DNA of 64,000 nucleotides, from contig NZ_JACJVO010000002.1 in assembly GCF_014212055.1 (NCBI RefSeq), positions 1-64,000 of the forward strand, written 5' to 3'. The notes below the pieces were generated by a model. The model saw only the letters and a program-made list of their open reading frames with translations. It did not search any database and was not told where the DNA came from. Shown here in pieces: positions 43,290-50,960 of this stretch; the first letter of the stretch is position 1, and the number at the start of each line of letters is the position of its first letter. The position numbers were made by a program, and so were the translations under genes. This DNA comes from Cohnella zeiphila (GTDB lineage Bacteria > Bacillota > Bacilli > Paenibacillales > Paenibacillaceae).

Positions 43290-43323
43290 AACCTCTGACG
43301 AGAACGTCGGAGGTTCTTTTTTT
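43290..43323 (+). terminator. Terminator of the AraC gene
   Basis: AACCTCTGACG - AGAA - CGTCGGAGGTT stem followed by CTTTTTTT. Confidence 0.9.
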
Positions 43324-43375
43324 ATATTGAAAAAGTAGCTACGCCTTCAAATCAGATTCGAAACGGAGGTTTATC

Positions 43376-46021
43376 ATGACGAGCGACTCTCAGGGACAGC
43401 CGGCGGTTTACCGCAATCCGGACGCGCCGGCGGAAGAGCGGATCGGCGACTTGCTCGGACGAATGACGCTGAAGGAGAAAGTCCGGCAGCTCGACCAGTA
43501 TTTCGGGGCCACGTTCATGAGCGCGACGCACCCGCGCATGGATACCGTCATGGCGGACGGCGCGAAAATCTTGTGGGACAAAGTGATGGAAGTGATCGGC
43601 GAGGACGGCGTCGGCTGCATTCACGATCTTTACGGCACGGCGAAAGTGAACAATCAGCTGCAGCAGTATGCGGTCGAACAGACGCGCTTGGGCATTCCGA
43701 TGCTGTTCAGCGAAGAGGCGCTGCACGGGTTGTGCCGCCCAGGCTGCACCGTTTTTCCGCACGCGATCTCGACGGCTTCGACCTGGAATCCGGAAGTCGC
43801 GGAGGCGATCGGCCGGGCGATCGCGGCCGAGACGCGAAGCCTCGGCATTCACGAGAGCTTCGGGCCGGTGCTCGACCTGGCCCGCGAGCCGCGATGGGGG
43901 CGCGTCGAGGAGACGTACGGGGAGGATACGTATCTGGCGGGGCGAATGGCCGTCGCCATGGTCAGAGGATTGCAGGGCGAGACGCTGGCGTCGGACCGCT
44001 CGATCGTCGCCGAGCCCAAGCATTTCGCCGTGCACGGCGTTCCCGAGAGCGGCCTGAACCAGTCCGCGACGTCGCTCGGCGTCCGCGAGATCGAGACGTA
44101 TTACATGCCCGTCTTCGAAGACGCGTTCGTCGAGGGCGGCGCCGTCAACGCGATGTGCTCGTACAATTCGATCGACGGCGTGCCCTGCGCCTCCGACGAG
44201 AGCCTGCTGACCGGCGTGCTGAGGAACCGCTGGAGCATGCCCGGCTTCGTCCGTTCCGATCTCGGCGCCATCTCCCGCCTGCAAAGGTCGCACTTCACCG
44301 CGGGCTCCGGGAAGGAAGCGATTCGCCAGGCGCTGGAAGCCGGCTGCGACATGCAATATTACGACTATCCCCATGAAATCTATCAGAATGCCGTCATCGA
44401 AATGGTCGGCAGCGGAGATCTGGACGAAGAGGTCGTGGACCGCGCCGTCGCCCGGGTGCTTCGGGTGAAGTTCATGCTCGGCCTGTTCGAGCGGCCGTAT
44501 ACCGATCCGGAGCTGTACCGCTCGGTCGTTCGCCGCCCCGAGCACGGCGAACTGGCGCTTCAGGCGGCCCGGGAATCGATCGTGCTGCTGAGGAACGAGC
44601 GGGAGACGCTGCCGCTCGGCAAGGCGCTGTCCCGCATCGCCGTCATCGGCCCGAGCGCGGACACGCCCCGGTTAGGCGATTATACGCCGGCCGTGGAAGG
44701 CTTCGAGCCCGTCACGCTGCTGCAGGGGATCCGCGACAAAGTCTCGCCGCGCACGAATGTCTCCTTCGCCAGAGGAACGGGGGTGCTCCCCGACGAGCTG
44801 GAAGCGATTCCGGCCGGCAGCTTCGTCGACGCTTACGGCCGCGACGGGCTGCGGGGCGAATATTTCGACAATCCCGATCTCTCGGGAGAACCGGTCATGA
44901 CCCGCACCGACCGCTCCATCGACTTCAACTGGGTCGTGGCGAAGCCGGATCAGCGGATTCCGTCGTTCCAATTCTCCGTCCGCTGGACCGGCAAGCTCGT
45001 GCCGAAGCGCCCGGTGTCGGGCTACCTCGGCACCGTCTGCTCGGACAGCATGCGGCTGTGGCTGAACGGAGAGCTGGCGATCGACGGCTGGGGACAGGGT
45101 AAGGACGGGAGCGGGCTCGTGCCGGTGGAGCTGAAAGCCGGGCAAAGCTACGAGATTCGCCTGGAATACCGCAAGGATACGAGCGGCGTGTCCGCCATGC
45201 TTGGGTGGAGCCATGAGTCCGAGAGCATCCGGGAAGCCGCGGAGCTGGCGCGGCGCGCCGACGTCGCGATCGTCGCCCTCGGCGATTCGAGAAGAACGTG
45301 CGGGGAAGGCGTGGACCGGTCGGAACTGACGCTGCCGGGACGCCAGCTCGAGCTGCTTCGGGCCGTCTACGAGACCGGCACCCCTGTCGTGCTCGTCCTT
45401 CAGAACGGTCGTCCGATCGCGATGGAATGGGAAGCCGAGCACATCCCGGCCATCCTTGAAGCCTGGTACCCCGGCGAACGCGGCGGCGAGGCGATCGCCG
45501 ACGTCCTGTTCGGAGACTGCAATCCCGCCGGGCGCCTGCCGGTCACGTTCCCGCGATCCGTCGGCCAGCTTCCGGTTTATTACAACCGGCGGCGCGGCGG
45601 CGCGGTGCATTACGTCGAGGGAGAACATCGTCCGCTGTATGCGTTCGGCCACGGTCTCAGCTATACGACTTTCCGCTACGAACGGCTGGAAGTCGACGTT
45701 GCGAGCGGCCTTCCCGATCCGGAAATTCGGATCTCGTTCGAAGTTGCCAATGCCGGAGCCCGCGCCGGGGACGAAGTCGTCCAGCTGTACGTGGGCGATC
45801 TTGCGGCCTCGATCGCATTGCCCGAGAAAAATTTGCGGAAGTTCGCGCGGATTCGTCTGGACCCCGGCGAGAGCAAGACCGTCCGCTTCGCGCTGGGCTT
45901 CAAAGACTTGAGGCTGCTGGACCGGAATCTGCAGTGGACGGTCGAGCCCGGGCTGTTCCGGGTGTCGGTCGGCCCAAGCTCGGACCGGATCGCCCTCTCC
46001 GCCGAGTTCGCCGTTACCTGA
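43376..46021 (+). CDS. Glycoside hydrolase family 3 protein (beta-glycosidase) with PA14 insert
   Basis: 881 residues. Domains: GH3 N-terminal barrel (about 20-390) with PKHF (214-217) and the nucleophile segment GFVRSDLGAIS (nucleophile D295, in place of the commoner SDW); the C-terminal GH3 domain (LPLGKALSRIAVIGPSADT..., DVAIVALGDSRRTCGEGVDR); a PA14-like insertion (LRGEYFDNPDLSGEPVMTRTDR, about 490-620); and a C-terminal Fn3-like domain (EVVQLYVGDLAASIALPEKNLRKFARI). No signal peptide; cytoplasmic. Such proteins remove beta-linked glucose or xylose from oligosaccharides. ATG 43376 follows GGAGG. It may extend the glycan system to its left, since no transporter is adjacent on the other side. 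Confidence 0.93.
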   Translation: MTSDSQGQPAVYRNPDAPAEERIGDLLGRMTLKEKVRQLDQYFGATFMSATHPRMDTVMADGAKILWDKVMEVIGEDGVGCIHDLYGTAKVNNQLQQYAVEQTRLGIPMLFSEEALHGLCRPGCTVFPHAISTASTWNPEVAEAIGRAIAAETRSLGIHESFGPVLDLAREPRWGRVEETYGEDTYLAGRMAVAMVRGLQGETLASDRSIVAEPKHFAVHGVPESGLNQSATSLGVREIETYYMPVFEDAFVEGGAVNAMCSYNSIDGVPCASDESLLTGVLRNRWSMPGFVRSDLGAISRLQRSHFTAGSGKEAIRQALEAGCDMQYYDYPHEIYQNAVIEMVGSGDLDEEVVDRAVARVLRVKFMLGLFERPYTDPELYRSVVRRPEHGELALQAARESIVLLRNERETLPLGKALSRIAVIGPSADTPRLGDYTPAVEGFEPVTLLQGIRDKVSPRTNVSFARGTGVLPDELEAIPAGSFVDAYGRDGLRGEYFDNPDLSGEPVMTRTDRSIDFNWVVAKPDQRIPSFQFSVRWTGKLVPKRPVSGYLGTVCSDSMRLWLNGELAIDGWGQGKDGSGLVPVELKAGQSYEIRLEYRKDTSGVSAMLGWSHESESIREAAELARRADVAIVALGDSRRTCGEGVDRSELTLPGRQLELLRAVYETGTPVVLVLQNGRPIAMEWEAEHIPAILEAWYPGERGGEAIADVLFGDCNPAGRLPVTFPRSVGQLPVYYNRRRGGAVHYVEGEHRPLYAFGHGLSYTTFRYERLEVDVASGLPDPEIRISFEVANAGARAGDEVVQLYVGDLAASIALPEKNLRKFARIRLDPGESKTVRFALGFKDLRLLDRNLQWTVEPGLFRVSVGPSSDRIALSAEFAVT

Positions 46022-46044
46022 GCGCGTCCGTCCTGTCGCCTCCG

Positions 46045-46088
46045 CCGCGCGGCCGCCGTATGGAAAACGCATTGCGGCGGCCGCGCGG
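46045..46088. terminator. 14-bp G+C hairpin after the GH3 gene
   Basis: CCGCGCGGCCGCCG and its exact complement, separated by a 16-base loop, starting 24 bases past the GH3 stop. There is no T-run. A TATATT box (46095-46100) just after it may be the -10 of the next gene. Confidence 0.5.
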
Positions 46089-46121
46089 AAGTGCTATATT
46101 TGCCTTGGAGGTGGCGAATCG

Positions 46122-46541
46122 ATGAGTCAAAGCGCTTACATAACGCTTGTTCAAGGATCGGCAGCGGCGGAAGTGACGCTGGACGACGTCAAGGATCGTC
46201 TGGGGCGATACCGCGACCAGACCGAGCTCACCGGCCGGCAGCTGGACTGGAATTACGCCGAAGCCGCGTTCCCCTACTCGGTCGAGAGCAAGCCCGGCGA
46301 AGAAGACCGCTGGTTCTACCTGAAGGGCAAGACCCCGGCTTACCGCTTCATCTTGTTCGGTACCGGCGCAAGGCCGGAGAACGACGGCGGCGCCCCGTTC
46401 ATTCAGGTCGTCCTCCCGGACGGAGCCACGCACGGGGACAAGTCGAAGGCGAACGAACTTTGCAAGTGGCTCGGCAAGCAGCTGCTGGCCGAAGTGAAGC
46501 TGTTCAACGGACGCACCATCTACTATAATCCGCGCAAATAA
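46122..46541 (+). CDS. DUF1885-like cytosolic protein
   Basis: 139 residues, soluble, no signal peptide. The opening SAYITLVQGSAAAEVTLDDVKDRLGRY and QLDWNYAEAAFPYSVE look like the DUF1885 family of small Bacillales proteins; the family has no assigned function. The rest (RWFYLKGKTPAYRFILFGTG; KANELCKWLGKQLLAEVKLFNGRTIYYN) is consistent with one compact alpha/beta domain. ATG 46122 follows TTGGAGGTGG. Single gene between two hairpins. Confidence 0.7.
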   Translation: MSQSAYITLVQGSAAAEVTLDDVKDRLGRYRDQTELTGRQLDWNYAEAAFPYSVESKPGEEDRWFYLKGKTPAYRFILFGTGARPENDGGAPFIQVVLPDGATHGDKSKANELCKWLGKQLLAEVKLFNGRTIYYNPRK

Positions 46542-46559
46542 ACGAACTCCATACCATAA

Positions 46560-46603
46560 AGGGCTGTTCGCCCGTCCGACGCTCGGACGGGGCGAACAGC
46601 CCT
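46560..46603. terminator. Bidirectional terminator between the DUF1885-like and DUF1292 genes
   Basis: AGGGCTGTTCGCCCGTCCGA / TCGGACGGGGCGAACAGCCCT arms with one bulged base and a three-base loop. The minus strand continues TTTAT; the plus strand has no T-run. Confidence 0.7.
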
Positions 46604-46626
46604 GTTCTGACTTGCGGGAGAGAGAA

Positions 46627-46920
46627 TCAGTCCGCTTCTTGCGCAACCAATTCCTCGTACACTTTCATGACGCGCTCCCATTCTTCGTCGTCTTCGATGT
46701 TGACGAGCACTTCGTCTTCCCCGTCTTCTTCGATGCGGAAGATGACGCCGTCGTCTTCGGGATCGTTGCGGTCGAGCAGCACTGCATATGCCTGGTCGGC
46801 GCTCTCGAACGTATATACCAGCACCATCTCGTGTTCGTTGCCGTCTTCGTCGGTTACGACGAATACGGCTTCTTCGTCGTGCTCGTGGTCGCAGTTTTCG
46901 TCATGAACATGATCGCTCAT
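46627..46920 (-). CDS. DUF1292 family protein (YrzB-like)
   Basis: 97 residues, very acidic. The N terminus is His/Asp/Glu-rich (MSDHVHDENCDHEHDEE), which may bind metal; the DUF1292 core follows: EAVFVVTDEDGNEHEMVLVYTFE, YAVLLDRNDPEDDGVIFRIEEDGED, and WERVMKVYEEL. ATG 46920 follows GGAGG at 6 bases. The family is widespread in Firmicutes, often near ruvX/mltG, and has no known function; here it is not in that context. Confidence 0.88.
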   Translation of the reverse strand: MSDHVHDENCDHEHDEEAVFVVTDEDGNEHEMVLVYTFESADQAYAVLLDRNDPEDDGVIFRIEEDGEDEVLVNIEDDEEWERVMKVYEELVAQEAD

Positions 46921-47036
46921 GGAGAACCTCCGTTCAGTCGGTTGAATTTGCCTACCCCCGTATCCTAACATTTCGAAGCCTATCCGGTCAAACGAAAGCG
47001 CCCTCTCCAAGACCGGATCGGGCGCGGCGAATCGCG

Positions 47037-47615
47037 TTATTTGGCCAGGATCGTCTTCTCGGATACGACCTGCATCGGGGAATTGTCCGCCGGCTGCATC
47101 CAGAAGCGAAGGGTGTACTTCCCGCTCGATTTGAACTCGTAGGACTTCTCGGCGGAGGTGAACCAGAAGTTGTCCTTGTCGGTCGGAAAGTCGCTGTCCG
47201 TGCTGGTGCGGCCGTCGAGCCAGGTCTCGTCTCCGTACGGGTCGCTGACCGTCACCTTGAAGCCCGAGATATCCGTCTGCAGGTTGTCGATCTGCGCGAA
47301 TACCTGGAAGCTGGTGCTCTTTCCTTTCGGCACCGATCCGAACGGCTTGCTTCCGGACATGACGAACATATGGACGTTCGGCTTGTAGATCGTCACGCTC
47401 TTCCCGTCGTCGTCCCAAGCGACCATTCCCTGCACGACGTCGCCGAGCGAACGGACGCCGACGTAAGCCTTGCCGTCGATCAGCGCGCCGCCGTCGGCCA
47501 TCTCCTGCTTGTTGAACATAATCTTGACCTTCTGGGCTATCGAATCCGCATAAATGGCCGAGCCGCCCGCCAAAGTGAGCGCCACGGTCAACAGGATCAG
47601 TCTATGGAACTTCAT
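47037..47615 (-). CDS. Exported protein with a copper-amine-oxidase N-terminal-like domain
   Basis: 192 residues. Signal peptide (about 1-23, ending IYADS), then a region like the stalk domain of copper amine oxidase N-terminal (VKIMFNKQEMADGGALIDGKAYVGVRSLGDVVQGMVAWDDDGKSVTIYKP, about 30-80), common as a wall or surface module in Paenibacillaceae. The C-terminal part is a beta-sandwich-like domain (STSFQVFAQIDNLQTDISGFKVTVSDPYG...; SGKYTLRFWMQPAD) as in extracellular filament-binding domains. It should be secreted. GGAGG lies 8 bases before ATG. The function is unknown. Confidence 0.85.
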   Translation of the reverse strand: MKFHRLILLTVALTLAGGSAIYADSIAQKVKIMFNKQEMADGGALIDGKAYVGVRSLGDVVQGMVAWDDDGKSVTIYKPNVHMFVMSGSKPFGSVPKGKSTSFQVFAQIDNLQTDISGFKVTVSDPYGDETWLDGRTSTDSDFPTDKDNFWFTSAEKSYEFKSSGKYTLRFWMQPADNSPMQVVSEKTILAK

Positions 47616-47718
47616 TCGGCATACCTCCGTTGCTCCGACTATTTCCTTAAGGAGTGTATCTGATTGGTTATACCCGCCTTCAAAGGAAAAGTTGCGGACA
47701 GGAGGAAAAATAACCGCT

Positions 47719-47940
47719 TTATCGGCCGGCCCCGGCCGCTTTCGGGAGCGTCAGCACGCAAGGCACCCCGTTCCCGGAAGCTCCGGGCAAGGACATCCGG
47801 GCCAAATACGCCAGTCCCCGCGAGCAGGGCGTGCGGCAAACGGCGCAGACGTCCGACGTCACGATTTTCATCTGCGGCCTTTGCGATTCCGCCGACGCTT
47901 TCTTTTTGATCACTTTCGCTTTGCCGCTGGGCTTGTTCAT
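47719..47940 (-). CDS. Small cysteine-motif protein, 73 aa
   Basis: The family is not securely recognised. The basic N terminus (MNKPSGKAKVIKKK) is followed by MKIVTSDVCAVCRTPCSRG, a CxxCxxxC cluster that could bind zinc or an iron-sulphur centre, and YLARMSLPGASGNGVPCVL with a fourth Cys. No signal peptide. ATG 47940 has GGGGAAG upstream. It is accepted as a gene because of the ordered Cys pattern, codon use like its neighbours and the lack of a better frame. Confidence 0.65.
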   Translation of the reverse strand: MNKPSGKAKVIKKKASAESQRPQMKIVTSDVCAVCRTPCSRGLAYLARMSLPGASGNGVPCVLTLPKAAGAGR

Positions 47941-48111
47941 TCCGTTCTTCCCCTTATCGCATAATTTGCCGTCCCGATATCGTATGCGATCCCGTTCCTG
48001 CAGGTGACTTCCTCGAAGCGCCTCGGGGTAAGAGGCGCTCGCTGTCGCCGCGATACAATTTATGGTACATTATTGAAGTGGTTTCTCATGAAAAAAGCCG
48101 GGGGGTTGCGA

Positions 48112-48852
48112 ATGGAGATCCAGATGCTGGGGACGGGAAGCGCGTTCGCCAAAGCCTTCTACAATACGAACGCCCTCGTCTACGCGGGAGGCCGCACCCT
48201 GCTGGTCGATTGCGGCACGACGGGACCGTCGGCGCTTCACCGGCTGGGGAAGCCGTTGTCCGACATCGACGCCGTCCTCGTCACGCACATTCACGCCGAT
48301 CATATCGGCGGGCTGGAAGAGCTGGCGTTCCAATACCGCTTCAAATACAATTCCAGGCCGGTGCTTTACCTCGCCGAAGCGCTGGCGGCCCCGCTCTGGG
48401 AGCATTCGCTCCGGGGAGGCCTCGAACAGGACGGCTTCGGCTCGCTCGAGGCCTATTTCGACGTTCGCCCGCTCCGCCCGGAAGAGCCGCGGGAACTGCT
48501 GCCCGGTCTGACCGCCGAGCTGCTGGCCACCCGCCACATCCCGAATAAGCTCAGCTACTCGGTGCTGTTCAACGGAACGTTCTTCTATTCGGCGGACATG
48601 GTGTTCGATCCCGAATTGCTGCGGCAGCTCGTCGAGGAGCGCGGCGTCGAGACGATCTTCCACGACTGCCAGCTGTTCGCGCCGGGCGCCGTCCACGCTT
48701 GTCTTCCGGAATTGCTGACGCTGCCGGACTCGCTTCAGGAGCGCATTTATTTGATGCATTACGGGGACGACCAACCCGGCTATATCGGCCGCACCGGCAA
48801 AATGAAATTCGTCGACCAGCACCGGATCTACTCGTTCCCGCCAGGAAGATAG
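48112..48852 (+). CDS. MBL-fold metallohydrolase (RNase Z-like)
   Basis: 246 residues. Metallo-beta-lactamase fold with the metal motif THIHADHIGG (HxHxDH), an earlier TGSAFAKAFYNTNALVYAGGRTLLVDCG typical of RNase Z-like and PhnP-like hydrolases, ATRHIPNKLSYSVLFNG, FFYSADM with the conserved Asp, and YLMHYGDD near the C terminus. It probably hydrolyses a phosphodiester or lactone; the substrate is unknown. ATG 48112 is used because the fold starts at once (MEIQMLGTGS); ATG 48088 is an alternative. Confidence 0.88.
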   Translation: MEIQMLGTGSAFAKAFYNTNALVYAGGRTLLVDCGTTGPSALHRLGKPLSDIDAVLVTHIHADHIGGLEELAFQYRFKYNSRPVLYLAEALAAPLWEHSLRGGLEQDGFGSLEAYFDVRPLRPEEPRELLPGLTAELLATRHIPNKLSYSVLFNGTFFYSADMVFDPELLRQLVEERGVETIFHDCQLFAPGAVHACLPELLTLPDSLQERIYLMHYGDDQPGYIGRTGKMKFVDQHRIYSFPPGR

Positions 48853-48912
48853 CCAAGCCGCCGCGAATTCGTTATGATAGAAGAAGCGACCGCGAAAGAA
48901 AGAGGGATTGCA

Positions 48913-49017
48913 GTGGTAACGACCTACATCATCGCCGGCATTATCTTGATCGTTCTGGGCGCGCTGGTCTTCTGGGTCACCAACAAAGCCTATTCCCGCA
49001 AGTGGGAGGACGATTAG
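48913..49017 (+). CDS. Small membrane protein, 34 aa
   Basis: GTG 48913, five bases after AGAGGGA, opens a 34-codon frame: a membrane helix (TYIIAGIILIVLGALVFWV) and a charged tail (TNKAYSRKWEDD). A TAGCCA / TATGAT promoter-like pair (17-base spacing) lies upstream at 48851-48879 and a terminator 30 bases downstream, so it is a self-contained unit. The tail recalls YtzI-type small Bacillales membrane proteins; this is a weak resemblance. Confidence 0.65.
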   Translation: MVTTYIIAGIILIVLGALVFWVTNKAYSRKWEDD

Positions 49018-49046
49018 AACCGTTTTCCCGGTCAGAGCCCGGCAAC

Positions 49047-49087
49047 GAAGAAAGCCTCCGCCCGATTCGGGAACGGAGGCTTTCTTC
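49047..49087. terminator. Bidirectional terminator
   Basis: GAAGAAAGCCTCCG and its exact complement CGGAGGCTTTCTTC with a 13-base loop. It ends the 34-aa gene on the plus strand and the lipoprotein gene on the minus strand. Confidence 0.8.
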
Positions 49088-49109
49088 ATGAAGCCGCATT
49101 CGCGGCCGG

Positions 49110-49337
49110 CTACCAGTTGCGGGAAAACGACGGGCTTTCGGCGTAATAGACGTTGCCGATCACGCCGGCCTCGTCGCTGCCGTAGACGACCGACGACACG
49201 CTGCCCGAGGCCGGTTCCGACTTGGCGAAGCTGCACGCGCCGAGCAGCGCCGGCAGCGCAAGCGCGATCAACAGGGCGAGAATCGGCTTGCGGCGCTGGA
49301 GCATGGAAGCGAAGACGCGGGTTCTCAGGAGCACCAT
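49110..49337 (-). CDS. Small lipoprotein
   Basis: 75 residues or fewer. An N-terminal hydrophobic segment ends in LLGAC, a lipobox, after RRKPILALLIALALPA; the mature part is about 40 residues (SFAKSEPASGSVSSVVYGSDEAGVIGNVYY...). The start is unclear: AAAGGAG abuts ATG 49337, so a codon slightly downstream, or ATG 49304, may be used. No family recognised. It is probably anchored to the outer face of the membrane. Confidence 0.6.
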   Translation of the reverse strand: MVLLRTRVFASMLQRRKPILALLIALALPALLGACSFAKSEPASGSVSSVVYGSDEAGVIGNVYYAESPSFSRNW

Positions 49338-49397
49338 CTCCTTTAAGCGACCGGATTTCTTTTCCAGTGTGCCCCGGTCTCCCGCGCCCTATTCCGC

Positions 49398-49601
49398 CTA
49401 CACGCGCTTCCCTTCGCTCCCCTGCTTGATCTCCTTCTTCCCGCCTTTGTCTCCCTCGCGGCTGTTCCACCGCCACAGGAATTCCCGATCGTACTCGAGC
49501 GTATCGTGACGGACGAGGCGGACGACCGCCGCCATCACGAATCCGATCAAGCCGAACAGGCCGATCAGCCACAGAACCAATATTGCCGGGCTGTTCTCCA
49601 T
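49398..49601 (-). CDS. Small single-pass membrane protein, 67 aa
   Basis: ATG 49601 lies six bases after GGGAGG (the ATG at 49607 touches it). A hydrophobic helix (AILVLWLIGLFGLIGFVMAAVV) is followed by a charged tail (RLVRHDTLEYDREFLWRWNSREGDKGGKKEIK). No family recognised. It lies 60 bases upstream of the lipoprotein gene on the same strand. Confidence 0.65.
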   Translation of the reverse strand: MENSPAILVLWLIGLFGLIGFVMAAVVRLVRHDTLEYDREFLWRWNSREGDKGGKKEIKQGSEGKRV

Positions 49602-49731
49602 AGTCATCCTCCCGATTCGATGCCCTCGTTCATATGTACGCGGGCCCGCGGGGAATCATCCCTCTTCCGGGGGCGGCAGCCATAAAAAACGAATTTGGCG
49701 TCTCCCGTGCAAAAACTTCCGGCAAAAACAG

Positions 49732-49761
49732 TTGACTTCCCTGCCCGCTATTTGGTAATAT
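49732..49761 (+). promoter_or_regulatory. Promoter of tRNA-Val copy 1
   Basis: TTGACT (49732-49737), 18-base spacer, TAATAT (49756-49761), 31 bases before the tRNA. The stretch 49608-49731 contains nothing else I can name. Confidence 0.65.
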
Positions 49762-49792
49762 ACTAAATGTCCTTGCGAGACAAGGCGAATAT

Positions 49793-49868
49793 GATCTGGT
49801 AGCTCAGCTGGGAGAGCACTACCTTGACAGGGTAGGGGTCACAGGTTCGATCCCTGTCCAGATCACCA
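49793..49868 (+). tRNA. tRNA-Val (anticodon GAC), copy 1
   Basis: 76 bases with a complete cloverleaf: acceptor GATCTGG/CCAGATC, D arm GCTC...GAGC, anticodon stem CTACC/GGTAG around TTGACAG, T arm with GGTTCGATCC, and an encoded CCA. Identical to the copy at 50735-50810. Confidence 0.95.
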
Positions 49869-49881
49869 TAACGAAGCCGAC

Positions 49882-49906
49882 ACCTTCCCCTAACGGAAGG
49901 TTTTTT
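49882..49906 (+). terminator. Terminator of tRNA-Val copy 1
   Basis: ACCTTCC / GGAAGGT stem with a 6-base loop, then TTTTT. Confidence 0.85.
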
Positions 49907-49981
49907 CGTTTTTTGTCCGACGACCGGGTTTAGTTCCCGCCCCGCTGACCTACAATGGAGGTTGGAAGGAGTGAGAACAAC

Positions 49982-50656
49982 ATGAAGCAACTATCGATCA
50001 AACGGATCGGCCTGTTCGTCGCCGCTCTCGGCATTGCCTTGGCGGTACCGGGCTTCGCCGTTCCCGCTTCGGTCTCCGCCGCCGTTGCCGACGACGACGA
50101 CCGGCACCCGCATTTTCTCTCGCACAAGAAGGCGGATGAGGCGTGGCCTGTCATGGCGGACGGCAATTCCCCCTTGCTGACGCTGCTGAAGACGGACGAG
50201 GACACGCTCCGCAATGAATTGAAGAACGGCAAGACGCTTGCGCAGATCGCCCAGGAACGCGGCGTGGACAAGCAGAAAGTGATCGACCTGCTCGTCACGC
50301 AGCAGAACGCAAGGCTTGACGAAGCGGTCAAGGCAGGCAAGCTGACCGAGGACCAGGCGAAGCGCTGGCGGGAAGGCTTGCAGGAGCGGACCCGTCAAAT
50401 TGTGGACGGGCAAGTCAAATGGCACAAGCATCATCGCGGAAGCCGATATCTGGAGGACGCCGCGCAAGTGCTGGGGATGACGCCCAAGGCGCTGGTGGAG
50501 GAGCTGAAGAAAGGCAAGTCGGTCGTCCAGGTCGGCAAAGAGAAAGGAATCGCGGAAGCGAAAATCGTCGACCAGCTGCTCGCCAAAGAGAAGACCCGCA
50601 TCGAAAAACGGATTAACCGCGTATGGGGTCAGCAGTCGGAGAAAAAAGACGACTAG
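49982..50656 (+). CDS. Exported helical-repeat protein
   Basis: 224 residues from ATG 49982, after AAGGAG. Signal peptide (RIGLFVAALGIALAVPGFAVPASVSAAVA), then a charged, helical mature part. Two similar units are visible: LRNELKNGKTLAQIAQERGVDKQKVIDLLVTQQNARL and LVEELKKGKSVVQVGKEKGIAEAKIVDQLLAKEKTRI, each a helix-turn-helix-like pair, with EAVKAGKLTEDQAKRW between them, a pattern seen in DUF2680-like exported proteins. Secreted or surface-located; the function is unknown. It is the only gene between the two identical tRNA-Val genes. Confidence 0.85.
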   Translation: MKQLSIKRIGLFVAALGIALAVPGFAVPASVSAAVADDDDRHPHFLSHKKADEAWPVMADGNSPLLTLLKTDEDTLRNELKNGKTLAQIAQERGVDKQKVIDLLVTQQNARLDEAVKAGKLTEDQAKRWREGLQERTRQIVDGQVKWHKHHRGSRYLEDAAQVLGMTPKALVEELKKGKSVVQVGKEKGIAEAKIVDQLLAKEKTRIEKRINRVWGQQSEKKDD

Positions 50657-50673
50657 CGAATCGAAAAAAGAGC

Positions 50674-50702
50674 TTTACTTCTTCCGGACAAGCCGCTATA
50701 AT
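50674..50702 (+). promoter_or_regulatory. Promoter of tRNA-Val copy 2
   Basis: TTTACT (50674-50679), 17-base spacer, consensus TATAAT (50697-50702), 32 bases before the tRNA. Confidence 0.7.
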
Positions 50703-50734
50703 AGGTCAAGTCGGTGTTGTTCGTTTCGCGACTT

Positions 50735-50810
50735 GATCTGGTAGCTCAGCTGGGAGAGCACTACCTTGACAGGGTAGGGGTCACAGGTTCGATCCCTGTC
50801 CAGATCACCA
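50735..50810 (+). tRNA. tRNA-Val (anticodon GAC), copy 2
   Basis: All 76 bases, including CCA, are identical to 49793-49868, with a separate promoter and terminator whose sequences differ from those of copy 1. Confidence 0.95.
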
Positions 50811-50826
50811 TAACCGATCCACTTCG

Positions 50827-50854
50827 GCCCTGCCTTCGCGGCGGGGCTTTTTTT
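50827..50854 (+). terminator. Terminator of tRNA-Val copy 2
   Basis: GCCC-T-GCC / GGC-G-GGGC stem with a TTCGC loop, then seven T. Confidence 0.85.
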
Positions 50855-50960
50855 GTTTTATCGGCTTGGCGGCGGTACTCCTTCTCCGTTCGTGCAACCT
50901 TTTCCAGCGGCAGTGCGTCTCTAGGGATGTAACGGACATTCTATCCAACGGGAGGAACGA

